Position numbers and translations under genes: made by a program. Below are positions 62,301-64,000 of a stretch of 64,000 nt of DNA, piece after piece. Each line of letters starts with the position of its first letter. Position 1 is the first letter of the stretch. The notes below the pieces were generated by a model. The model worked only from the letters and a program-made list of their open reading frames with translations, was not told the DNA's origin and searched no databases. Origin of the DNA: Verrucomicrobiaceae bacterium (GTDB lineage: Bacteria; Verrucomicrobiota; Verrucomicrobiia; Verrucomicrobiales; Verrucomicrobiaceae); contig JAEUHN010000046.1 of NCBI GenBank assembly GCA_016795365.1, positions 1 through 64,000 of the forward strand, in the 5' to 3' direction.

Positions 62301-64000
62301 TCAGTTCCGTGAACAGCTCTCTGGGTCAGGTGACATTCAGTGCGAATGCGACCTCAGGTGCAGTCGGACGATTCAACCTGATCGTTCCTGCTACTGCCAA
62401 TGTTCGCACGGCTACAGCCTCGCAGCTCTATCAGGCGGCTACGGTCAACAGCATCACCTTGGACAGTGGTGGTGGTCTTACAGCCAATGGCAACCTAATG
62501 ACCTCGGCAAACTGCCCAACAGGCCTCAATTTTGGCATCAATGGTGCGCTTAATACCTTGACTGTGACGACCGGAGCGGTGGTGGCAAATACCGGCAACA
62601 CTGGATTCAATCAGGGAGCAATCACCGCTGGAGGTGCCTTGCTCCAGTTCCATACACTGGGCAATCTCACGGCCAACAACTACATCCTTGGCAGTGGTGG
62701 CATCGTCAAAGATGGTTCAGGAACCCTCACCCTTGGAAAGCGCAGCTACAATACAGCCCAGCTGTTCGTGAACGAGGGGACTGTGGTCCTGAATGGCGGA
62801 GCCAACACGCTGCTCGTGGTTCCGACTGGAACGACTGCCACAGTGGCGGATTTGGTGGTCAATGCGGGCACTCTTGACCTAAATGGCAACAGTCAGGCAG
62901 TCGCTCGTGTGACCAATACGACCACGACCCTCTACCCGAACGGAGCTGGCACTATCACCAATACCAGCGGAACCGCAGCTACTTTGACGGTTAACAATCC
63001 TGCGACGACTTTCGCAGGGGTCTTGGCTGGCAACTTGGCTTTGGACAAGGCTGGAGCCAATGCATTGACTCTTCTGAGTGCCAACTCTTACACCGGAGCG
63101 ACTAACGTCCGTGGCGGAACGCTCGAACTCAAGGACAGCGCAACCACGGGTGCGGGTGCAGTGAATCTGCTTTATGGCACCTTGCTTCTGAACAACAGCG
63201 GTTTGTCCCACGTCGCCGCACGCACGGGAACGAGCGCAGTCAATATGAGCGGATCAACGCTCTCGCTTACTCCTCGTCTCGAGGGCGACACGACCGCTAC
63301 CACGGGCAATCTCAACCTCACGGCAGGATTCAATGTTGTTGCCTTCCAGGCTCAAACGGGCATCGGTGGCAGCCTGAATTTGGTGACGCCGAACATCATC
63401 ACCAATCGAGTTGCTAATTCGGGTGCCACATTGAATGTCACCGCAGGCACCGGTCAGATCGGCCGTGGTGTCTCTGGCGGCGCTGGTCAGAACCCAATCT
63501 GGACGTTCACCACTAACCCTACACTCGACGATGGTATCATCGGTGGCTGGGCTGTGGGAAGCGGCACTGACTTCCTCACCTACCAGAACACCGCCCATTC
63601 AACGGGTGCGATTGGTGTCGGATTGATGGGTGACACAGGTGCGGGATTCACGGCTTACAACACCACCATCACGGCGGCTGGAGACTTCCCAGCAAGTGCT
63701 GCGAATAACAACATCAAGGTAAATGGAAACTTCAACGTCAACGTTCCTGGTGCTCGCAGCTTCAATGCCATCTCATGGGCGGCGGGTGCGGCTGGTAACA
63801 CGATGACCTGGACCAACCAGACGGATGCATTGACGATCCCATCAGGAGGTCTGATCCGCAGTGGTAACTTCACGGGCTCGATTGGTCAGAGCGTTGACTG
63901 GGGCCGTCTCACGCAGGGTTCTGCGGAATTGTTCATCTACAACAACCAGAGTAATCTGACGATCAATTCTCGTATCACTGGGACCAACAAGGTGGTTCTA
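38336..64000 (+). CDS. Giant autotransporter-associated beta-strand-repeat protein (3' end outside window)
   Basis: The frame is open from the ATG at 38336 to the last base of the window: 25,665 bp, 8,555 codons, no stop seen. I checked the frame at many points (for example 45002, 50402, 55802, 60602 and 63962) and it always reads repeat-like protein. The N-terminus has a long basic n-region and an export signal (RVPVTGLLLASFSLW), with the mature part beginning near ATYYWDADG. The body consists of G/N/T/S-rich beta-helix repeats of the PF12951 type: LNKAGTGTLSLTGLNTFTG, LTKSGGGVLYLTGNNTYTG, LTKAGNGTLVLRGANTFTG and many more. Cysteine is very rare. It is expected to be secreted or surface-bound as a very long fibre or adhesin. 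Whether a C-terminal beta-barrel or sorting signal exists cannot be seen. Confidence 0.95.
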   Translation, partial: MNLTSSSTSHQRKQSPALAWMRRYLRVPVTGLLLASFSLWSTQLKGATYYWDADGVTVNNVLTGAGLGGATANGIPTWSTTGSNWWNGNNLAPASLSAWNNAGNDIAVFTGTAGAITLGTGVTVGGLQFNTTGYTLGAATNTNAITFGGTTNNIVLNNIAAAAINGPLAGGAGNAVVLTGGAFGGATAGVLTLSGTAAGLTGYSGSTTINNGMTMSLTQNNQALSNTSGITLNGGSISLTNTTAAEAALNRINNSAAITSNGGVINVTNTVAAATPYSETIGAVTLGSGRFNINQANANTGGTQVLILTSLTQTGTASAAVFGGGGLNTSTNRVNNAGFGAATPANQIVGPWLITGAGNTTLTDYVVYDASGNLLPANIAASAETTWTTAANSYVLGAATTLTGTRNMVSLRYTGAAASLALGTFNLGTTGILNGGSGLLTISGGGAVTLPSATSANLYLSPSNGQGITISSPINDNGAGVLTLVNIGTNTTTLSSTASTYSGGTVINAGTISIGANTNLGAAAGGLTFNNAGNTAGGLTLTAGTTLGTVGTPVNRAITLNNGSLATITTGAFNHSFIGNISGTGGFIIAGNSGNTLTFGQSGSTSTYTGPTIVNAGTLKAGIVNAFGNGSAVTLSNTAGVVLDITGFNVAIGSLSGGGTTGGNVTLGAATLSIGGNNENTTFGGVISGTGTIAKTGSGVLTLTGSNTFTGTPSITGGMVNIIHNQNLGNGTAISIDGGGIQFAPVNSSVTNDISARTVTIGVGGATFDTNNYQVVFANPIGNAGTGSLTKAGNGTLVLRGANTFTGATNVRNGVLRLENAQALGTGSSGVAVQTGAALTLAGGITTGGAGLGGSLTLNGNGSLAGQTGALVNAAGTNTFAGAIILGSSSSIAVDVGSLTLSNATATSGSGDLTLTGSGTGTLAGALGHSGGLNKTGTGAWTLSGTGGTFTGALAVTNGTLNFAAGSLGTPSATTLGSATLNLTSGSQSIGDLTLTAGSNSNIIAAASAALTTGAITRNAGAVANFNISASGSSLPTSATGSGANSLLGYARVTDGTGTGIGYVSGGNILRFNATTTGTLLTDSSNFATTDYHTNGITSPLAWDNGITTRAVNSLTFDTSGGAQVVHMGAVGNVLSISSGALGFTGASDGTLLGGQVGASNSEVIVHQDGAGVFAINSPITSGTGSLIKFGTGTLQLSGGTSVASATLNGTTSVTVASNAALAVGQAVSGGGIAPGTTIAGLTGATTVILSAPATTSMTSSLTFGSGSSYTGSTQILGGTLQATSSSILSPGAILNNVAGYQTYSGGPVGPTSAVTLANVAGTSLDVNGNTVVIGSLAGGGSTGGNVNLSGGGTLVIGGGNLIQNLSNVAARTTFDGQITGNGNLVVTGGGTTVLTNSSNNFTGQINLNSGTLAVTNPSALGSGTSPIFVNGIASGALNGTALPAGMLVIDGGTSGSTITRDIVLAGRGNNTVGANFVNIGNNTYSGNISANSNTEGRLGNAAGTMTITGTLTASNDQRFYFLGGPGNLVVSGLVSGGVAGTSGINKSSRGGLNNVLVITNNANDYIGDWRTDSGNTLVSNGAQLGLNTASNTKIRGSGGTWEFRTDSVASFAPYRISQADGSQTIFVDRGIGTLGSGGINQTVSFANFAQTNNRTTTFAGRNGYNITLAAVSGSGSGANDDGITVTTNGTTTITGNVWGEADTTARQYVVSAVGETLINGNVLATGATHHLVKRSAGVLTVGGNVSTFTGETRIQQGTLSVSSFGGLNANTAVISIGGIGGTNLPAETLTGTLLYTGAGETTGKVVNLRGTTGGAILLSSGSGPLVFSSAFTATGQSAAGSKTLTLGGTNAGANTIQGAIVDNSGTNITSVAKIGTGTWVLSGANTFTGSTTISGGTLAVQDTFSGSSRNVLPNAGAVIFAAETFTQSAGGTFSYLGAAGSASTEAVGALTPSAGAGTIILTPGAGGSTALTFASLGTVTNGSGINISAASGTVTITGVATSTATTLPGAGHIYINGADFARSNGGAMVTPVYGTDAGFVNAGAALTAASHNRVAANTSTGALTVSSLKIDGAQTVTQTGLLTVNVGANTSGGILQTGGSGTITGTGITSAGTGELVFRVNGSGDQLTLSAPITATTTGGWTKNGAGLLVLNAVNAQTTAGAININEGTVRLQGATTTMGATNFNLNLRQGAILELNGVNVNASTASMNSLNGAGTIRNGAAANVVLNVGNNSGSGYFTGLIENGTGGGTLSLNKAGTGTLSLTGLNTFTGPLTFTGGVIAVTSLANIGQPSGLGAGVATSTATNQASIVFASGTTGTIQYTGSSATIFQATQTPSVSIDRLFTITGGATGTIDSSGTYGNNVVGSGGANNAALIFNNTNPIAYTGTGTATLGLAGTSTGDNEFRPQLDNANFAITKSGGSLWILNPSSANTYAGPTTITGGALRAVDGVGLSSGSALRLAGGVLETSGTFTRSIGTAVGQVAWTDAAGTAVNQAGGFAASTAPLTVNLGGSGAQVSWGTGGIGNGTGTLILSSASALSDVTFLNPINLNGGSRTIQVDDNTSSFLDYATVSGVISGTGALTKSGGGVLYLTGNNTYTGNTTLSLGGVVVRSIGGGSTASSAFGDGTGILGLNGAHLQYVGVGETVNRQINLTASSTIENSGTGPLVINNFVNASAGAKTLTLFGFNTDTNIINSNLVDNGGALSVTKGDGGTWILAGNNSYTGTTRITSGFLGLGGTTMGGAGTPTGTISVSNAGLFATNPAGLVISNPMSIDANTSVTFTGTNSITYNGLISGATSNAWQIANTISGGTLTINGNVNSNETSSGRTFVFQGTGNTVFNGNMTSSGAAVGLGVNTSGTFTIGGAVAAGALHTSSTITQGRIIVNKAGSLNPFGSNSVIDMGGGSIESNFALTGADGLTNALRLSNIYGVFSGTNSIEFKGNATFGSFENSAGDRRVTNNLTGPASLTFSTNTFDLSNDNTARTATLQGSGIYNISAQITNGGTGLSALTYSGNGTLNLTGNSPGGATATTWGGAMTLNGGTTNISGAGTVGSTGVLTVSNGALLNLDNAGTNTANRLGARAVTLNGAGLTLVGNAGATTSETAGNLTIGGGQSTITLTNNGQNLALGFGTLAINTGGYLNFASNAALGTAANAITFSTAPTLAPATVGILNRATVNGTEFATYNTNGLTANTGGIQAFAAYNVPTLSTTTNSTTTVTVPSTAGLTAGMAVFGPGIPVGATIASITNGTSYVLSAAATTTGTSTLTYGTAGYTDINSALIPASTDTIKIGTSFITTDDLNANRSFNAMNIAGNGLNVSAAKNALLTLSGGGLIVSGGSNTLSVPRIALGAEGAFHINSGSTLILDGAIVSGGAGLNINLGGALTVNTKQFYSGQTTVNNGTLKLASGVTNTLFPNQTMQLNSGATLDLNGTTQHVGSFLSSNQTIPGLGGTVVNTAGTTANLVVNGSNGAFVGSINGNISFSRLGANNLTLESASSYTGVTNILGGGIVLRDNATLLNTSAININYGSLFFRNTDNLSIDNTNRVNDAAGITMRGGTIDYASRANSNSFEQLGAITILEGGNTITNSINTLGAYQTSDLRIASLTRTGVGSTVNFTTGAGTLGAEGSNPRILFDTALANNSSNIIGSWAIANSTDYAAYNVAQGVGAVGTAGYVGYDTGFASGNLTNIIRTADTVTTLPGNTTTGVLRLAGSVINSIAFTGGSDVLNLEHGGLLRSNNANFTSIGNSTLRGILTAGGTEASGTRELVVYNNAAGTANFTGGTTTVGTSTISMTSTAGLQPGMTVTNANLPVGTYIVSVDSSTQVTVSQNATASAGTQTFVAGSGNMVINSVIADNGSGNSVRLVKSGAGVLNLSASNTYTGGTVFNQGTVNLIGSGTTVPAGGVTLNGATLVVNTAANQIATTNNVTLNDSSALTFNTGLGLGVTNTLASVTFNNSGGSGTPAITSLAGNVLSLTGSAPITVTTNNAATIPAINGGTLSLSNGTNTLNIGAIVLPGTSTVYNDITTSLNITSPVIGAGSGTAITKTGNGLLQLSPSSSFGNGSTTVGSTTLTLPSTAGLSVGQAVSGTGIASGAYITAIVNGTTAVMSQSAVSTQTSTAVTVSGSSFAGGVNVNAGGLVLGGSSVVTTLSTLGGTVAGPIGTGTLAMASGTRLLVDNASRTLHNNVTFAGNPIFDSTGLTGATLTLNGAITTPNALVVNVNNPALTVAMNGLFTNAGSITSITKNGLGNFTMNFTDVGSTVPVTLNNGGNLGLLHDGDGTGGFETITMGTITMDAALPNITIGRAGTETYFTTAINKTISPTLVACLENGLTLTNNNGYGLLLNNNIALNATLGTAGAIYSVSGASGSLQVDGLTLSGVISGGASGANNVVLTKAGGGTLVLSNAANTFGGAAGGIIDITGGYLSVAADAALGDSDNLVRINTNSATQGFRATDTFSTNRTFVLNGAANNGFEVSKGEIFTINSSFSIPTLTTGIAKNDLGTLELAAANSTWTGVLTINQGAVRISDSNALGTTAGGVVLAGVLNSAIELSGGVTVSDPLAINMGNNNTNRGIDGQGAVRSVSGINTYAGAITLAVSTANGQNRSATVTADSLATLNITGGVVAGVGGTTGESRHSGIGFGGAGTINLTTTGMTINAGAVGGIFQATKFGTGTLNVQVANAHAGRDLIVKQGTVSINGAGTLGTLGTAQGATRNTHIAEQGILELNNISTNVNNRLSTSTLTLNGGTLNVLGNSTATTTETTGTITINAGDSVITLDADAAQQLNVTTGTGARGAAGTLLLRGDGLGSAAGVGVATFVGTNTPFIGQLGGTGSKFKGILPWAIGDTSITGTGLGFLTADSAASGANTGANRWRLLDASEQVTAIQAPTVAGTFENVALSAAYTYLSNDCLANSFIVNSLNLQSGGGLTVGGMRYLGIESGGLIAQTGNAGILNGNSLLLAGQITNAIAAPVVANRELIITNPGNLTIASSIVNAGSAAGAGLTKSGAGSLDLTSANNTVTGALTVNNGTLKLNSTNFSYFPNQTLQLLGGSLDLNGSVQNFNNLQAATGTLAVNDLYVANSGGNVINTSATEATLALTTANVSFFGRIGNDTPSESDIALVRSTAAGATVDWNLYGNNTYTGATLLNGGRVQLLDQGRISGTSSIELSNATLLLAGTNTSYEFADSNLDRINNSAAIILRGAMFQGRAVPATTVAETLGALTIGAGTSILDVAEPGTALNQIDYTFASLAQTNKGTLRVLNVDANVGSSAGGLARTFFSAAPTLTNNIIGGWALSERDFASYNSQGIGGLGATGFAGYSPLTDINAAASTDNIRLWAGTPLTPGTVTLTGDRTVHTLSFLSGQHLTGQSIGVTASTLTLSTVLGLAVGQSVNGNGNIQAGTTITAINGTTISLSLPTTNGTAGTNNQAFSFGGNTTLDLGGFTLTLGSGGLMVSPAGEGTTSTIQNGSLTAGTPGVGGDLYLHGVTWFNGQNDNTGNRDITVSANIVNNGAGPVSLIVAANNGRGTSSNLNDLRLSGTNTYTGGTWVNSGRLVLSNPSANGTTVTATGSGDMTIAGGYSGNAAVFVDRNTRVVLEGNSQIANSASVTVMGGGTLDLNGFNQTLGGLVFDNHGGDSPTVTTGTGILTLNGNVTASGQNLGSVSTISTTGVGQVSLGGSTRTITVNPVTWNSDILSPYQPNLNISGTVTGTGSEGLIKAGNGILQLSGQSTFTGGVDVQAGGLLIGASSTPSAYGSVLTSGPLGTGSFNIGANTFLLSSAAANTVANPYTIGGNFSFRGTTALTLNGDTTLPSGATTITVDSPITTYNASSGALILGGVLSGTDGTSALIKNGLGTLVLNNNNTFAGGVILNAGNLVLGGLPATNTVSPLPSGSSVLINSDQALLSFMNNGGGSGGVITYANDVNILNTLTQANLHGGNFTANTGNVIEVQNLNVTSGQTINISSSNAYNLRLLNLNTSGATPVNINVAGGTTVLVFNYGTLQPVNTGKGTLLFPDQPLINQTNTLNGGAAIALSGTYPLVPTFQALGTSAPSGFTSGGLSTTYYSTNPVVAGNQNIISVGSSGIAPSGTFASVSVLGDTAFSNRPLGVTNASGPAANTMAVMTGLIEITTGGTYSFTTAVDDQSLLIIDGQTVVGKNAAGGGTGIGDFTATSTGTGTITLSAGFHTITYKNNNSGSGGGYHLLYSGPDTNGNNLVPNTGVGTGGFQAVPANKLYFNNSAATVGNNYLLAAQITNSASVAAATTATIDTFGTQFNTTFADLTLNAGSRLNVVNGSGNIGVNWLGVAGATTISGAGAIVNPGSTATSGAGMLNLIGGVTDSGNGLTKYGSGTLIMGDNASNFTGAFDVRAGTVMLTHAGGLSTGTNTIGSATTVLASSTTTINNATVGVSSTAGLVVGQIVNGTNIPAGAFIESIGPGNQIVLSAAATGTGSVTLNIGGASLDLNGVTGVTGNVTVSGLGQNAMIANSATPVASGFTGALWNSSFNAASMTGSVTIGAPGTVIGGYGDITLNGAVNSISANGLVVSGIGTLNLNNDNIATLLGGVTVNSGAVVKLGNANGLGATATAAVFNGGSILDLNGQTTAKTLTINGAGRTNFGTGVNSLGSVINSSSTTAVMNGTLTLGAASSIGSNRVNATSGVANAGDITVNGIISGAFLLSKVGDNTLTLTNANTQNGVTITRGTVVVSGASGAAGSGGNLTVGPGTYSGLTAGNVLTFNNTSAAFNGRAGGAAANRSIILNGGAFNLIGNASTAVNEAIGTGNLQINNASNVVTLSNAGADVQLTAASITRANQGTGLIRGVTSNAASGLTLTTAVTTVGQAGANGAKNRAIVPWLLVDTSVTGVGASFAVSETGTGLGVRPLNVTTEMDTTFTANNNIRMNSALSAGAAAANYTSTTINSLTVEATGALTISTNRNVALDSGGILALADGSISGAGWLNTTSNREFIIHTAGSTTDFSIDSAVGGAVAPSTGGLTKAGEGNLVLGSTSGNFYTGATRINGGKIQLASGAPNNALFYGFSVPPAITATGTGAPGQNIIVNAGGTFDINGNNQLIAGLNLNTLGVGSLPGSAGIVTNSDLTNAAILTIVGNTNTSDFAGSINGNLSLVKSGAVNLVLRDDNAYTGSTLFLSELNQLIDQGRLSGTSSITLNRAVLDWNDTGIQAMNNRIGSSTPITMNGGAFLYTSRSGTDGSISLGGVTANSGTNILRINVGSSGAGTASMTIASLSRTANSGAVMVFSGATGAIGDNPFIKITSAPTLTNGMIGAWAVTMNSASPEVGPSFATYDPVAGVRPLSAYYMTQTFLTSSSTSNLRLGDAAQTVPTGGYQVNSLAWNGFSAARALSFVNASDTLTLTSGGAIFGIENFTRTIGSTAIRGKLTSAGSELFLHNPESTLIVNSDITGTLDLVMSGLGRADLAPEITLTNANTYVGKAYANGVIVNLANDTGSGNAVTGDLIITGGTNLTTGSAASTASLVRVATTLNPATQSNLQIADTSTVTVRGGAQLDLQGINETFAALVFNNEGGGTNNPVVQTGAGVLTLTGAIPISATNLLDPRAIAVVSGNVSLPATSTIAVDPVANSEVVRNGTNGLIGLQINANISGATTVNKTGNGVLGLGGVSNSITTVNLDGGAIVLGANANFKNAKFDLDSGTILDMRGNTNLMAGTIVGAGTIKNFAIGTAGTLVMGGDNLDGTFSGLMTGEFSNALLNVIKTGTGNWNLSGDNSLSLLGNLQINGGTVTLDGASAKTGFITTILGEGGTLTLDNSTNVLNNRLGGTTSISSATADRVFSNRGGVFNYIGGASAVSEALSTVTNLEGTTTWNLTASGTSSTSINIGTVSASSTTNRGSLYLNAGTATLGGGAAGANRVTVFSTTPTLVGGGGGAGTKTMSIRPDMIGIDSTGSGLVTHDANGFRLLTASEYQALPDAASGLGAVIAGFTTNGSGIVTLPSVAGLVAGQSLATAVNGIATTATISSVNSSLGQVTFSANATSGAVGRFNLIVPATANVRTATASQLYQAATVNSITLDSGGGLTANGNLMTSANCPTGLNFGINGALNTLTVTTGAVVANTGNTGFNQGAITAGGALLQFHTLGNLTANNYILGSGGIVKDGSGTLTLGKRSYNTAQLFVNEGTVVLNGGANTLLVVPTGTTATVADLVVNAGTLDLNGNSQAVARVTNTTTTLYPNGAGTITNTSGTAATLTVNNPATTFAGVLAGNLALDKAGANALTLLSANSYTGATNVRGGTLELKDSATTGAGAVNLLYGTLLLNNSGLSHVAARTGTSAVNMSGSTLSLTPRLEGDTTATTGNLNLTAGFNVVAFQAQTGIGGSLNLVTPNIITNRVANSGATLNVTAGTGQIGRGVSGGAGQNPIWTFTTNPTLDDGIIGGWAVGSGTDFLTYQNTAHSTGAIGVGLMGDTGAGFTAYNTTITAAGDFPASAANNNIKVNGNFNVNVPGARSFNAISWAAGAAGNTMTWTNQTDALTIPSGGLIRSGNFTGSIGQSVDWGRLTQGSAELFIYNNQSNLTINSRITGTNKVVL
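41942..62400 (+). repeat. Seven ~60-residue GQxVxGxxIxxG modules within the giant protein
   Basis: A distinct module recurs among the ordinary repeats. Pattern: hydrophobic strand, AGLxxGQxVxGxxIPxGTxIxxI, then V-x-LSxxAT and a T/S-rich end. DNA positions (approximate starts): 41970 (ALAVGQAVSGGGIAPGTTIA), 47975 (GLTAGMAVFGPGIPVGATIA), 49690 (GLQPGMTVTNANLPVGTYIV), 50530 (GLSVGQAVSGTGIASGAYIT), 54445 (GLAVGQSVNGNGNIQAGTTI), 57525 (GLVVGQIVNGTNIPAGAFIE) and 62200 (GLVAGQSLATAV, divergent). Sequence between copies is unrelated. The module may be a small beta-domain decorating the fibre. Confidence 0.8.
49262..64000 (+). repeat. Four IIGxWA modules within the giant protein
   Basis: Starts: 49262 (SNIIGSWAIANSTDYAAYN), 54191 (TNNIIGGWALSERDFASYN), 60170 (TNGMIGAWAVTMN, then SFATYDPVAGVRPLSAYY) and 63530 (DDGIIGGWAVGSGTDFLTYQ). 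Each is followed by ~150 residues with a similar order: a Y-rich segment, an N-I-(R/K) step, a strand ending GGLLRS or similar, an IG...LRG/LTQG turn, then ELVVYNN, ELFLHN or ELFIYNN. They are spaced 3.4-6 kb apart and mark long super-units. Confidence 0.7.
56516..57000 (+). other. PA14-like domain embedded in the giant protein
   Basis: About residues 6061-6222 of the giant protein. STTYYSTNPVVAG opens the domain; GTYSFTTAVDDQSLLIIDGQ, ITLSAGFHTITYKNNN and YHLLYSGPD are the standard PA14 landmarks (D-D pair, idG, aGxHxi, Y-GPD). PA14 domains bind glycans in adhesins and glycosidases, so this may be a ligand-binding unit within the fibre. Confidence 0.8.

Noticed and set aside
40654-63211. Many minus-strand frames of 100-310 codons opposite the giant gene
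   Set aside because: All mirror the repetitive plus-strand frame; their P/V/A-rich or R/S/T-rich translations are complements of ACC/GGC/AAC-type codons and show no start signals.
1-64000. CRISPR array
   Set aside because: No regularly spaced direct repeats of 24-40 nt with unique spacers were seen on either strand; the repeats present are protein-coding or the few intergenic units listed.

Overview
The window looks like chromosomal DNA of a Verrucomicrobiota bacterium (Prosthecobacter/Verrucomicrobium-like, or a close PVC relative). The reasons are two Tat-exported DUF1501 proteins, a DUF4838 glycosidase-like protein, a secreted PQQ-type propeller protein, verrucomicrobial-style secreted proteins, and a giant autotransporter-associated beta-strand-repeat protein. 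GC content is high, so long antisense shadow reading frames are common. This placement is inferred from gene content; no rRNA gene is present.

Layout. (1) 1-1678: 3' part of a DUF4838/CBM9-like gene. (2) About 1933-12668: a 10.7-kb integrated element in the 3' end of a tRNA-Val(UAC) gene. It is bounded by a 30-bp direct repeat (tRNA 3' end), with tandem arm-type repeats and a further 21-nt repeat just inside each end. It carries a tyrosine integrase, an HTH/excisionase-like protein, a translationally coupled primase and RecA-like ATPase pair, several small unknown genes, a PstI/BsuBI-type restriction-modification operon and a serine recombinase. The last two are divergent and share an inverted repeat overlapping their predicted promoters. 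(3) 12.8-18.7 kb: core-type genes, namely a c-type haem/terpene-cyclase-toroid protein, an Lhr-like helicase and prolyl-tRNA synthetase, with a 566-bp intergenic region containing DnaA-box-like motifs. (4) 18.8-25.5 kb: a DUF1501 protein, a palindromic tandem repeat, and a minus-strand cluster led by a one-polypeptide (type IIG-like) restriction-modification enzyme. (5) 25.6-37.9 kb: mostly secreted or membrane proteins (PQQ propeller with EF-hands, FN3 protein, leucine-rich-repeat-like protein, second DUF1501 protein, HExxH metallopeptidase), plus glucose-6-phosphate isomerase and a SirB1-like transglutaminase-fold protein. (6) 38336 to the window end: one uninterrupted reading frame of at least 8,555 codons, open at the edge, filling 40% of the window.

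The island has the parts of a self-contained integrative element: integration, excision control, a small replication module and a restriction-modification system that could stabilise it or defend the host. The giant protein has an N-terminal export signal and hundreds of G/N/T/S-rich beta-helical repeats. Three kinds of recognisable inserts recur or occur within it: a GQxVxG module (7 copies seen), an IIGxWA module (4 copies seen) and a PA14-like domain. It is probably a very long cell-surface or secreted fibre. Functions beyond family assignment are inference.
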